Both the position numbers and the translations under genes were made by a program. Below are positions 16,888 through 25,252 of a DNA stretch of 64,000 nt, in pieces; the stretch's first letter is position 1, and each line of letters starts with the position of its first letter. The notes below the pieces were generated by a model. That model did not search any database. It was not told the origin of the DNA and worked only from the letters and a program-made list of their open reading frames with translations. Source of the stretch: Enterocloster bolteae (GTDB taxonomy: Bacteria > Bacillota > Clostridia > Lachnospirales > Lachnospiraceae); contig JAETNT010000008.1 in assembly GCA_021772025.1 (NCBI GenBank), positions 1-64,000 of the forward strand, read 5' to 3'.

Positions 16888-19422
16888 TTACAGTTCTATT
16901 CTGGCCCCGTCTTTTCCCACCAGATAGCCATCAGGCGTAATACCGTCAGCATACATGGCTCCTAGCTTTCCATGGGGCTCCGGATTAAAATAGTACCATT
17001 TTCCGTCAATGAGATGCCAACCGGTAACCATTGCCCCCCGATATCCGTCGCTTACCGGATTCAGATAATACCAGCTTCCATCTCCATCCAAATGCCAGCC
17101 TGTCTTCATATGTCCCAGTGTTCCGTCTGACACGGTGTGAAGAAAATACCAACGGCCGTCCTTGTCCTGATACCACCCAATCTTCATATATTCATCCAGT
17201 CCAAACCGATACCAATCAGTACGTCCTGTAACTCCGTAGTACAGATAGCACCACTCATCTTTTGCTCTGCCGCCTCCAGTATATTGAAAGATCCAGCCCT
17301 CAGGAAGTTTCTGCCACTCACCGCTTTTTCCTTTTCCCAAATCTGTAACTGAACCTCCTTTGGTCCCCGGACCTCCCTGTACACTGCCAGAGCTGCCTCC
17401 AGAACCGCCTCTGTAGTTTCCTCCCGAGCTTCCGGAACTGCTTCCTGTACCGCTTCCGGAGCCCTTTCCCGTGCCGCTTCCCGCATTATTCTCTGAGCCG
17501 TTTCCAGAATTGCCGGAGCTGCTTCCTCCTGAATCGTTTCTGTCAGGGTTTTCTTTGACCAAAGGGTTCTCTTCCGCTTTTTTCACGTCATCCTCGGTTC
17601 CCGGCAGCCGATCCGGACCGTTATCCCAAATTTCATCGTCCTCTGTTCCCCAAATTCCGTCTTGTCCCGGGCGCCGGTTGGTTCCGTCTCCATTGTCAAT
17701 AAAGTCGTCTCCGGTTCCGTATTCTCCGTCTATTCCCGCATAGATCCGCTGATCGTCCCCGGTTCCCGGCAGGCTGTCAACACCGTTCCACCAAAGCTCA
17801 TCGTCTTTGGTTTCCCATATGCCGTCCTCTCCTGCCCGTCCATTGGTTCCGTTCCCCTTCTCAATATAATCATCCTTCGTATCAAATATTTCGTCCAGCC
17901 CTCTGTGGATCTGCTGTCCGGATTCTGTCTGATACCAATCATCTCTGGTTCCATAGATGCCGTCATTTCCTGGATTTAAAGGAAGATCATCGCCGGTTCC
18001 GGCTTTTCCATCCTGACCATTATAAAAATAGTGATCATCCTGGTTTCCCATAATCCCGTCTTCCCCCGGACGGCGGTTGGTTCCGTTTCCCAAGTCCTCA
18101 AAATTCAGCTTCCATATGGCTTTAAGAGAAGTATTTTCTGCAATCTGATACAAAGTATCTTCTGTCACAGCCTCTTCTTTTCCTTCCTGGAACCATCCTT
18201 GGAATAAATAATCTACTTTCACTGCTTTCGGCAGTTCTCCGTAGGGAGTATTATAAATAATCTCCCTTTTTTCTTCTTCGCAAATACCCCCATCGGGATT
18301 AAAAAAAACTTCATAGGTATTGGCTTCCCACTGGGCATATAAGCGGAAAATATCCTGATCCTTCATGGTTAAGTTTTCAACCGGCTGCCCTTCCCTAAAT
18401 ATGCTTCCGGCTCCGGAAGCCAAGGTATTCCAGCAGGTGAATCCATACCCCAGACGGGTAAAATCGTTTCCGGCAATAAAGAAGGGAGTTCCTACCTGCT
18501 GAAGGGATCCTGCCATTCTTCCTCCGGTAGATCCATTTCCGTCATAAACCACCTGATATTGATTGGCAACTGTCTCCAGCCTGGTACTGCATCTAATACA
18601 GTTTTTTATCTTGTATCCCGGAACAGTTTCCGTGTCATAGGCAGGCGGTTCTGCATGTCCCAATGCCGGAATGGTTTCGTTTACATTTCCGCACATAGCA
18701 CATGTTCCGGTTATGGCTCCCGGCAGAAGACAGGAAGGTTCTGTCCTGACCGTGCCCGTATGAGTGTGGGCCGCTGCTGCTCCGGTAACAGCCTGCTGAC
18801 CCCCTAAGGGGAAAATTGTAACACCGCCGTAGTCGGCGAGATGAGGAGCATAGTAATAGAACATTACTCCTGTAAGCCTTGGATGAGGGTTGGTAACCGT
18901 TACTACCGTATTCCAGGCTCCCGTACCGGTATCAGTGGAGTTCTGAATGGTAATGGCGTCTGCTACCTTTACTTTTTCCGCATTGCTGTAACTGCCGCTC
19001 CCGACCCAAATCTCTGTTTCCAGCTTTGTAACGGATTTTGAGGAATTTCTCTCATAATATTCCCAGATGCCGTCCAGCTGTCTGGATGTGCCTTCTTTTG
19101 AGTGATCAGAGACCATCTCATTGAATCCATGGCAGTACTCTGCTCCTTGAAACAGCAGGTACACCCCTGGCCTTCCTTGTGTGCTTCCCATCTTTTCATG
19201 GACTCCCGATCCGGTTATAGTAAGCACATTGGACGCCCGGCTGCTTTTCAGAATTCGAAGCGGAATTTGTGGCTGTTCAGGTTCTTCATAGTCCGCATTA
19301 GGGCTGCTGGCATAGCCGGAATAGTCCTTGTGTACTCCCAAGGCCCAGGTAAGAAGCCTGCTTTGAAAGGCTAAAAACATTACCAAAAAACTGAGGGTGA
19401 ATGCATATCCGATTTTTTTCAA
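16888..19422 (-). CDS. Large secreted surface protein with InlB-type, Asp/Gly and wall-binding repeats
   Basis: 844 residues, function unknown. A signal-peptide-like N-terminus (LSFLVMFLAF region) is followed by a unique domain (about 50-230) and two CxxC-type pairs (CAMC, CIRC). Two Listeria-Bacteroides/InlB B-type repeats (VVYDGNG..., VFFNPDGG...) span about 285-430. An Asp/Gly-rich array of the type 'GxDGxxGTxDD' fills about 440-615, then a Gly/Ser linker (about 630-695). Choline-binding-like GW repeats complete it (MKIGWYQDKDGRWYFL, MKTGWHLDGDGSWYYL, MVTGWHLIDGKWYYF). It is probably anchored non-covalently to the cell wall. The start is TTG with AGGAGG. A Ca2+-binding role for the Asp array is inference. 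Confidence 0.85.
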   Translation of the reverse strand: MKKIGYAFTLSFLVMFLAFQSRLLTWALGVHKDYSGYASSPNADYEEPEQPQIPLRILKSSRASNVLTITGSGVHEKMGSTQGRPGVYLLFQGAEYCHGFNEMVSDHSKEGTSRQLDGIWEYYERNSSKSVTKLETEIWVGSGSYSNAEKVKVADAITIQNSTDTGTGAWNTVVTVTNPHPRLTGVMFYYYAPHLADYGGVTIFPLGGQQAVTGAAAAHTHTGTVRTEPSCLLPGAITGTCAMCGNVNETIPALGHAEPPAYDTETVPGYKIKNCIRCSTRLETVANQYQVVYDGNGSTGGRMAGSLQQVGTPFFIAGNDFTRLGYGFTCWNTLASGAGSIFREGQPVENLTMKDQDIFRLYAQWEANTYEVFFNPDGGICEEEKREIIYNTPYGELPKAVKVDYLFQGWFQEGKEEAVTEDTLYQIAENTSLKAIWKLNFEDLGNGTNRRPGEDGIMGNQDDHYFYNGQDGKAGTGDDLPLNPGNDGIYGTRDDWYQTESGQQIHRGLDEIFDTKDDYIEKGNGTNGRAGEDGIWETKDDELWWNGVDSLPGTGDDQRIYAGIDGEYGTGDDFIDNGDGTNRRPGQDGIWGTEDDEIWDNGPDRLPGTEDDVKKAEENPLVKENPDRNDSGGSSSGNSGNGSENNAGSGTGKGSGSGTGSSSGSSGGNYRGGSGGSSGSVQGGPGTKGGSVTDLGKGKSGEWQKLPEGWIFQYTGGGRAKDEWCYLYYGVTGRTDWYRFGLDEYMKIGWYQDKDGRWYFLHTVSDGTLGHMKTGWHLDGDGSWYYLNPVSDGYRGAMVTGWHLIDGKWYYFNPEPHGKLGAMYADGITPDGYLVGKDGARIEL

Positions 19423-19843
19423 ACAAATTCCTCCTATTTCTGTTTTTTAACTGACTTTCGTTTACATTTTTCTGTTTTCAGGTATAAAATCCGACACAAC
19501 GCGTCACCGGTGTGTTACCGGATACTCTGTAAACAGAGCCTTACAGGCATAGGCATCCCCCGCTTTCTCTTGTATAATTTTTGACGCACTTACTGCGTCG
19601 TACAAGCAGATTTGGAAATTTTGTTTCCAGATCTTTTTCCTAAACTTTGGAATCCACTGGCAGTACGCCGATAATTTTAGAAAAATAGAATTGTTTCCAG
19701 AAAGTTTAATGGATGGAGACATATTACCATATCTCCATCCATTATTCAAGTGCCCGAAAGAGCTATTTTTTTGCTATTTTTCGACATTGTATTTCTATTG
19801 GCTTTCTTTTATTGCAGCCCTTTTTAAACCCGGCAGCTAAGTT
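19423..19843 (-). other. Gap with serial perfect hairpins upstream of the surface-protein gene
   Basis: This 421-base gap contains five perfect or near-perfect inverted repeats in a row: 19507-19521 (CCGGT/ACCGG), 19525-19538 (CTCTGT/ACAGAG), 19583-19599 (GACGCA/TGCGTC), 19608-19634 (AGAT-TTGGAAA with one mismatch) and 19708-19743 (12-bp stem AATGGATGGAGA). None has a terminator T-tract on the minus strand. An 81-codon minus-strand reading frame covers the area (19504-19749), but it has no convincing ribosome site or known domain. I read this as a structured 5' leader or a repeat element, not a gene. I could not match it to a riboswitch class I know. Confidence 0.5.
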
Positions 19844-20713
19844 TTACAGCAATCCAAGAAACGTTTTTAAATCTTTGTAAGAGGCCTCTCCGTCCTGATA
19901 TCCCTGTTCATAAAGGGCTAATAACCTCTCTTTATTTTTTTCAATCCGTCCTACTATTACTTTCCTGGAAGGGCGGATCACAAAAATACGGCCTTCCTTC
20001 TCTCCTTTTGAAATATAATCCAGAGTCTGGTTGTAACGAATATGCCTGCTTTCCATCTGGGATACCAGCCTGGGATACTTTTTGTACAAACGGCGGAGCA
20101 GCTTAATTGCACCGCTGGGTCCTTTCCGATAGGATTTATCTCTGGTCAATATGACTACGTTTTTGGAATTTCCTTTTGCTTCAGAATGTTCTACAGGAAT
20201 GGAATCTGCGATTCCTCCATCCAGGTAAAGATGCCCATGGCTTCCAACGATTCTTGACACCAGGGGCAGAGAACTGGAAGCCCGGATAGCCCAAATATCC
20301 CGGTTCATATCCTTAATCTGCTGGTATCTGGCTTCTCCTGTTTCACAGTCAGTTAAAACTGCGTAAAAACGCCCCGGATAAGCCAAAAACGCCTCATGAT
20401 CGTAGGGATTCAGCTGATTTGGGATCCAATCATAGCACATTTTTGCGCCAAATAGGTCTCCGGTTTTAATAAGGCTTCGGATTCCGCAATATCTGGGATC
20501 CTTTAAATAGTCTATGCTGACTGAGATGGCTCTTCCTCTTTGTTTTGACAGATAACTGCACGCATTAACACTCCCTGCAGACACCCCGTAAACCTCTTCA
20601 AATTCTAATCTTTTGTCTAAAAAGAAGTCCAGCACTCCAGCTGTATAGACTCCTCTCATCCCGCCGCCTTCCAAAATCAGCCCGGCTTTTATCAACTCTG
20701 TTTTTTCTTCCAT
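19844..20713 (-). CDS. Patatin-like phospholipase family protein
   Basis: 289 residues. It has the oxyanion motif LILEGGGMRGVYTAGVLDFF and the nucleophile elbow GVSAGS with Ser45. The catalytic Asp lies in LYLDGGIADSIPVE. Members are cytoplasmic lipid acyl hydrolases; the substrate is not predictable. I chose ATG 20713 because GGAGGCAAGGC lies immediately upstream. A longer start at 20806 would add 31 residues without a ribosome site. It lies downstream of galE in the same direction with a gap of about 100 bases. Confidence 0.9.
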   Translation of the reverse strand: MEEKTELIKAGLILEGGGMRGVYTAGVLDFFLDKRLEFEEVYGVSAGSVNACSYLSKQRGRAISVSIDYLKDPRYCGIRSLIKTGDLFGAKMCYDWIPNQLNPYDHEAFLAYPGRFYAVLTDCETGEARYQQIKDMNRDIWAIRASSSLPLVSRIVGSHGHLYLDGGIADSIPVEHSEAKGNSKNVVILTRDKSYRKGPSGAIKLLRRLYKKYPRLVSQMESRHIRYNQTLDYISKGEKEGRIFVIRPSRKVIVGRIEKNKERLLALYEQGYQDGEASYKDLKTFLGLL

Positions 20714-20815
20714 GCCTTGCCTCCATTTTTGGTCAGAAAAGGAGCCGCTGAAAATGAAGACGGAATTTTTCATCCTGTCTGTCATTTTAAGCAGCTCCTT
20801 ATTCATTATGTATTA

Positions 20816-21835
20816 TTACCGCTGATTATATCCATCGGGATTAGCAGACTGCCATCTCCAGGAATCGCGGCACATCTCTTCAATTCCCAGATCCGCTTTC
20901 CAGCCCAGTTCCCTAGCCGCCTTTCCCGGATCGCAGTAACACTGGGCAATGTCTCCAGCGCGTCTGGGGTCAATTACGTAGGGAAGTTCCTTACCGCAGG
21001 CTTTTTCATAAGCATGAATTACATCTAATACACTGTAACCATGCCCGGTTCCCAAATTATAGATGGAAACACCCTCTTTTTCATCCAGCTTCTTAATTGC
21101 ACATACATGCCCCTTTGCCAAATCTACTACATGGATGTAGTCACGGACACCGGTTCCATCGGGCGTATTGTAATCGTTGCCAAATACATGGACACATTCT
21201 CTCTTACCGATTGCCACCTGGGCAATATAGGGCACCAGGTTGTTCGGGATTCCTTTGGGATCCTCGCCGATGATTCCGCTCTCATGAGCTCCAATCGGGT
21301 TAAAGTAACGCAGAAGAATCACGTTCCACTCCGGATCCGCTACATTTAAATCAGTAAGAATCTGCTCTAGCATTCCCTTAGTCTGACCATAGGGATTGGT
21401 AATCTCACCTTTGGGGCATTCCTCTGTAATGGGCACAAAAGCCGGATCCCCATAAACTGTTGCGGAAGAGCTAAATACAATATTTTTCACCTGATGCTCT
21501 CTCATAACGTCACATAAAATCAATGTGCCTGTAATGTTGTTATGGTAATATTCTAACGGCTTAGCTACAGACTCGCCTACTGCCTTATATCCTGCAAACT
21601 GAATAACAGACTCAATCTTTTCTTTTTGAAATACCTCTTCTAATGCAGGCTTGTCCAACAAATCCACATTGTAAAACTTTACATTCTTGCCGGTAATCTT
21701 TTCTACCCGTCTCAAAGCTTCCTCACAGGAATTATAAAGATTGTCCACTATTACTACCTCGTATCCTGCATTTAACAGCTCCACACAGGTATGGCTCCCG
21801 ATATATCCGGCTCCGCCAGCTACTAGAATTGCCAT
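20816..21835 (-). CDS. galE: UDP-glucose 4-epimerase
   Basis: 339 residues, full length for GalE, interconverting UDP-glucose and UDP-galactose. The NAD-binding motif GGAGYIGSH is at the N-terminus. The catalytic Ser/Tyr-x3-Lys set is visible (SSSATVYGD, NPYGQTKGMLE), with the C-terminal IDPRRAGDIAQCYCDP block. Ribosome site AAGGAGGATG precedes the ATG. Its promoter lies about 110 bases upstream. Confidence 0.97.
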   Translation of the reverse strand: MAILVAGGAGYIGSHTCVELLNAGYEVVIVDNLYNSCEEALRRVEKITGKNVKFYNVDLLDKPALEEVFQKEKIESVIQFAGYKAVGESVAKPLEYYHNNITGTLILCDVMREHQVKNIVFSSSATVYGDPAFVPITEECPKGEITNPYGQTKGMLEQILTDLNVADPEWNVILLRYFNPIGAHESGIIGEDPKGIPNNLVPYIAQVAIGKRECVHVFGNDYNTPDGTGVRDYIHVVDLAKGHVCAIKKLDEKEGVSIYNLGTGHGYSVLDVIHAYEKACGKELPYVIDPRRAGDIAQCYCDPGKAARELGWKADLGIEEMCRDSWRWQSANPDGYNQR

Positions 21836-21940
21836 AAAACATCCTCCTTTTTATCGGGCAGATAAAGGGCTTTTGCAGCCTGTCTGCCTGGCTTCAGTCA
21901 GCCGCCTGTCCGGCGGATTCCCGGAATGCGACTCTTTTTT

Positions 21941-21969
21941 ATTATACTCTTATTGCCGGTAAAGCACAA
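21941..21969 (-). promoter_or_regulatory. Promoter of galE
   Basis: On the minus strand -35 TTGTGC (21964-21969), 17-base spacer and a perfect -10 TATAAT (21941-21946). Confidence 0.6.
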
Positions 21970-22029
21970 TACAAATTTCTTTTGATTTTTTGTGTATTTC
22001 ATCATACCTGTGTAAATCCCGGTCTTGCA

Positions 22030-22542
22030 TTAATCAATTCCAAACTCTTTTGCATATTTTATAATTCCGTGAACATCAGGTTCTTCTTTCTTTAATTTGC
22101 AGGCCATAAAATTTTCGCCGGGAACAGGAAACGGCGGCTTTATTCCTAATTTTTCCGCCGGAATATATCCTGCCCTCGGATAGTATTTCTCACTTCCTAA
22201 AACAACAGAATATCCGTAACCTAGTTCTTCAGCAATTCTATGTCCTTCTTTTATTAAAGCAGTTCCTATTCCCTTTCTCTGATATTCCGGCAGAACGGCC
22301 AGCGGCGCCAAAGCCAAAACCGGCTTATTTTCAACCAGTGCTTTTGTAAACATGATATGCCCTACGATCTTTCCGTCCATTTCCGCAATCAAAGATAGCT
22401 CCGGGATAAATGCGTTTCCTTTTCTCAGGGCATTTATTAAATTATGCTCATTTCCGTCAGTATGCCCGGCGCCGTCAAATGCACGCTTCACCACTAAATA
22501 TACTGCCTCATAGTCCTTAGGGTCTTCTCTTCTGATAATCAT
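22030..22542 (-). CDS. GNAT family N-acetyltransferase
   Basis: About 170 residues. The acetyl-CoA-binding motif A is visible as LAVLPEYQRKGIGTALIKEGHRIAEELG, with KIVGHIMFTKA before it and the YYPRAGYIPAEKLGIKPPFPVP segment typical of the YhbS-like subgroup. The acceptor is unknown. I chose ATG 22542 (MIIRRED) because AAGGAGTG precedes it; the ATG 15 bases upstream overlaps that site. Confidence 0.9.
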   Translation of the reverse strand: MIIRREDPKDYEAVYLVVKRAFDGAGHTDGNEHNLINALRKGNAFIPELSLIAEMDGKIVGHIMFTKALVENKPVLALAPLAVLPEYQRKGIGTALIKEGHRIAEELGYGYSVVLGSEKYYPRAGYIPAEKLGIKPPFPVPGENFMACKLKKEEPDVHGIIKYAKEFGID

Positions 22543-22615
22543 AAAACACTCCTTCAAAATTTTTCGGCCGGATTTTCTCCTTCCCCCTTTATTATTTCAA
22601 AAGAATCAAATCCGG

Positions 22616-23242
22616 CTAATTCTGCTCAAACTCTTCCCGCAGCTTTCCCAGAGCCTTTTTTTCGATCCTGCTTACATAAGAACGGGAAATTCCCAGCATC
22701 CCGGCAATTTCTCTCTGAGTGTGCTCTTTTCCGCCGTAAAGACCATAGCGCAGCCGTATTACGGTTTTTTCCGTGTCTTTCAGGCAGGTATCGCAGGCCT
22801 CGTACAGGGCGCGGACATCCTGGCTCAGAATCAGAAGATCAATTGTCTCCGTATTGTCTGTCTCAATTACGTCTACCAGGCTGACACTCTCCCCATCCTT
22901 ATCCACCCCTATGGGCTCATAGATAGAAATTTCCCTGGAAAATTTTTTATTGGCCCGCAACAGCATCAGAATTTCATTTTCTACACATTTTGCCGCATAG
23001 GTAGCCAATCGGGAACCTTTATCCATTTTAAAAGTATTTACCGCCTTAATTAGGCCTATAGTTCCCACTGACAGCAAATCTTCCATGTCATAGTCTGTAC
23101 ATTGGTATTTTTTAATCACATGGGCTACCAAGCGCATATTTCTCTCGATCAGCACAGCCCTTGCCTCCTGGTCACCCTCTTTGTAACGCTCCAGGTAATC
23201 TCTTTCCTCACTGGCACTCAGTGGTTTGGGAAAAGTTTTCAA
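22616..23242 (-). CDS. sigK: Sporulation sigma factor SigK, encoded without a pro-sequence
   Basis: 208 residues. Region 2 includes RNMRLVAHVIKKY and [13 protein letters not shown], with CVENEILMLLRANKK after it; region 4 includes TQREIAGMLGISRSYVSRIEKKAL. This pattern is SigK of the mother cell. The protein begins with KTFPKPLSASEE, which aligns to the mature start of B. subtilis sigma-K. Start is TTG 23242 with GAGGTG upstream. An in-frame TGA lies only three codons upstream (23249-23251), so no inhibitory pro-peptide can be encoded here. The gene is intact, with no sign of a skin-type element. Confidence 0.93.
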   Translation of the reverse strand: MKTFPKPLSASEERDYLERYKEGDQEARAVLIERNMRLVAHVIKKYQCTDYDMEDLLSVGTIGLIKAVNTFKMDKGSRLATYAAKCVENEILMLLRANKKFSREISIYEPIGVDKDGESVSLVDVIETDNTETIDLLILSQDVRALYEACDTCLKDTEKTVIRLRYGLYGGKEHTQREIAGMLGISRSYVSRIEKKALGKLREEFEQN

Positions 23243-23505
23243 AGAAAGTCACCTCAAAGCTAAACTTATTCATAGTTTATGCTCCGGCGGCTTGCCCCGT
23301 GTCCGGCGGACATACCTGGTGGCTAGTATTATTTTGCAACGGAAAATTTTTCAGCAAATAAAAGCAGAAAATGGTTTGCCATATGAATATTAGTTCTTTA
23401 CAGTTTTGAAAAGTACATTGCTTTTTAGTCTTGGCACATATGCCCAAATTCAATTCTCAAAATCAGTTATTTTTACCAAAAATATGATTTCGTTCTTTTT
23501 TTCTC

Positions 23506-23534
23506 TTGCACGCGGACTGTCAATGTGCTATATT
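23506..23534 (+). promoter_or_regulatory. Promoter of the 23656-28000 sugar operon
   Basis: -35 TTGCAC (23506-23511), 17-base spacer, -10 TATATT (23529-23534), about 120 bases before the binding-protein gene. Confidence 0.7.
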
Positions 23535-23548
23535 AACATTACAAGATT

Positions 23549-23573
23549 GGTAACGTTACCGATATCGTTACCG
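23549..23573 (+). promoter_or_regulatory. LacI-family operator
   Basis: A perfect 12-bp palindrome GGTAACGTTACC (23549-23560) is followed by a further CGTTACC half-site, giving three related half-sites in about 25 bases. The central CG and flanking AA/TT are typical of LacI-family operators. It lies just downstream of the -10 element. The operon's own LacI regulator (26972-28000) is the likely ligand. Confidence 0.7.
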
Positions 23574-23655
23574 GGTTCGATTCCAAACACTTGGACACCG
23601 AATTCTGCTTAAGGCAGCTTGGCAAATCATCATTTTAAGAAGGGAAGGATTATTT

Positions 23656-25071
23656 ATGAAAAAAACAAAGAAAATGATGGCTCTATGGCTGATAGCAGCT
23701 CTGGCAGCCGGCACTCTGTCCGGATGCGGCGGCTCATCAGAGCAGGAAAATACGGAGCCTGCTACCACAGCAGCCCCGGCGGCAGACGCTGATTCCAGCA
23801 CTACTGCTGCGGCAGGCAGTGAGGCTCCCGCCGCTTCCGGTGACGGTGCAGTATACTATTTGAACTTTAAACCGGAGCAGGCAGACCAGTGGGTGGCCCT
23901 GGCAGATACTTATACCAAGGAGACCGGAGTTCCTGTAACTGTAGTAACTGCTGCTTCCGGTACCTATGAGCAGACTTTGAAATCCGAGATGGCTAAGACA
24001 GAAGCTCCCACCTTGTTCCAGGTCAACGGACCTGTAGGTCTGGCTTCCTGGAAGGAATACTGCTATGATTTAAAAGACACCGCTGTATATAAGGATCTGT
24101 CCAGCGATGATTTTGCCCTTATCGACGACGACGGTTCCGTAAAAGGCATTGCTTACGTAATCGAGACTTACGGTCTGATCTATAACAAAAAGCTGCTAAA
24201 CGACTATATTGCCATGGACGGCGCGGTAATCTCCTCCGCAGATGATATCAAAGATTTTGCCACCTTAAAGGCAGTTGCCGATGACATTCAGGCTAAGAAA
24301 GATGACTTGGGAATCGCAGGAGCGTTTACTTCCGCAGGCTTTGACGCATCTTCTGACTGGAGGTTCAAAACCCACCTTGCCAATTTGCCTCTCTATTATG
24401 AGTATCAGGCAGACGGCATCACCTCTACGGATGCAGTAAAAGGAACTTACTTAGACAACTTTAAGCAGATTTTTGATCTGTATATCACCGACTCTACCTG
24501 CGCTCCTACCCTTCTGTCCGGTAAAACCGGGGAAGATGCCGCTTCCGAATTTGCTCTGGGAGAAGCTGTATTCTATCAGAACGGAACCTGGGCTTATAAT
24601 GACATCAAAGACAATGAGGTAGCAGACGAAGATCTTGGCATGCTCCCCATCTTTATCGGAGCTGACAACGAAGCTAACCAGGGTCTGTGCACTGGTTCTG
24701 AAAACTACTGGTGTGTAAACAGCAAGGCTTCTGAGGCCAATATCCAGGCTACTCTTGACTTCCTGCAGTGGGTTGTAGAAAGCGATGCCGGAAAGAACGG
24801 CCTTGCTAAGGAGATGGGCTTTGTAACTCCTTTCTCCACCTTCACAGAAGAATATCTGCCGGCTAACCCGCTGGTAGCCGCAGCAGATGAATATGTAAAG
24901 AAAGGCACTGTTTCTGTAACATGGAACTTCACCACTATGCCGTCTGAGGAGTGGAAGAATCAGCTTGGAAGCGCTATGCTGGAATATGCTCAGGGCACCG
25001 GCAGCTGGGATGCGGTAGTTACTGCATTTGTAGACGGTTGGGCTACAGAGTATCAGGCAGCAAATAACTAA
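23656..25071 (+). CDS. Sugar ABC transporter substrate-binding lipoprotein (SBP family 1)
   Basis: 471 residues. Signal peptide with lipobox LSGC near residue 23, a Thr/Ala/Ser-rich linker to about residue 70, then a family 1 solute-binding fold (VYYLNFKPEQADQWVALADTYTKETG). The block EAVFYQNGTWAY is typical of maltose/multiple-sugar type binding proteins. It is the first gene of an operon with two permeases and a LacI regulator. Ribosome site AAGGGAAGGA. The sugar cannot be named from sequence. Confidence 0.92.
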   Translation: MKKTKKMMALWLIAALAAGTLSGCGGSSEQENTEPATTAAPAADADSSTTAAAGSEAPAASGDGAVYYLNFKPEQADQWVALADTYTKETGVPVTVVTAASGTYEQTLKSEMAKTEAPTLFQVNGPVGLASWKEYCYDLKDTAVYKDLSSDDFALIDDDGSVKGIAYVIETYGLIYNKKLLNDYIAMDGAVISSADDIKDFATLKAVADDIQAKKDDLGIAGAFTSAGFDASSDWRFKTHLANLPLYYEYQADGITSTDAVKGTYLDNFKQIFDLYITDSTCAPTLLSGKTGEDAASEFALGEAVFYQNGTWAYNDIKDNEVADEDLGMLPIFIGADNEANQGLCTGSENYWCVNSKASEANIQATLDFLQWVVESDAGKNGLAKEMGFVTPFSTFTEEYLPANPLVAAADEYVKKGTVSVTWNFTTMPSEEWKNQLGSAMLEYAQGTGSWDAVVTAFVDGWATEYQAANN

Positions 25072-25150
25072 AAGCTAATTCTGGCTTCTGACGCATTACG
25101 CCTATATATTTTATGTAAATCGGTGCGTCTCCTTATAATAAAAACCTCAT

Positions 25151-25179
25151 GGGGCAGATGCTGACATCTGCCCCGTTTT
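25151..25179 (+). terminator. Hairpin with T-tract between binding protein and permeases
   Basis: GGGGCAGATG/CATCTGCCCC (25151-25160, 25165-25174) is a perfect 10-bp stem with a 4-base loop followed by GTTTT. It lies inside the operon and probably allows only partial read-through, so that the binding protein is made in excess over the permeases. Confidence 0.7.
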
Positions 25180-25252
25180 CATTACGAAGTATCCAGCAAA
25201 ACACGCCATTGTCGCATTTTGCCGGATTATCTTTAGAAAGGAAGATAACTCT

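Larger units (their letters stand above)
23243..23655 (+). other. Gap between sigK and the sugar ABC operon
   Basis: 413 bases between divergent genes and no coding capacity that I trust. The right half holds the promoter and LacI-type operator of the sugar operon. On the minus strand CATAAACT (23274-23281) resembles a sigma-E-type -10 upstream of sigK, but I see no matching -35. Confidence 0.5.

Noticed and set aside
17577-18110. Direct repeats that could suggest a CRISPR array
   Set aside because: The repeats are in frame, unequal in spacing and encode the DG units of the surface protein; there are no constant-length spacers and no cas genes.
19504-19749. 81-codon minus-strand small gene
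   Set aside because: No convincing ribosome site or known domain, and the stretch is dominated by hairpins, so it is more likely structured RNA or a repeat.
23274-23281. Sigma-E promoter for sigK (CATAAACT)
   Set aside because: The -10-like element is plausible, but no -35 match was found at the proper distance.
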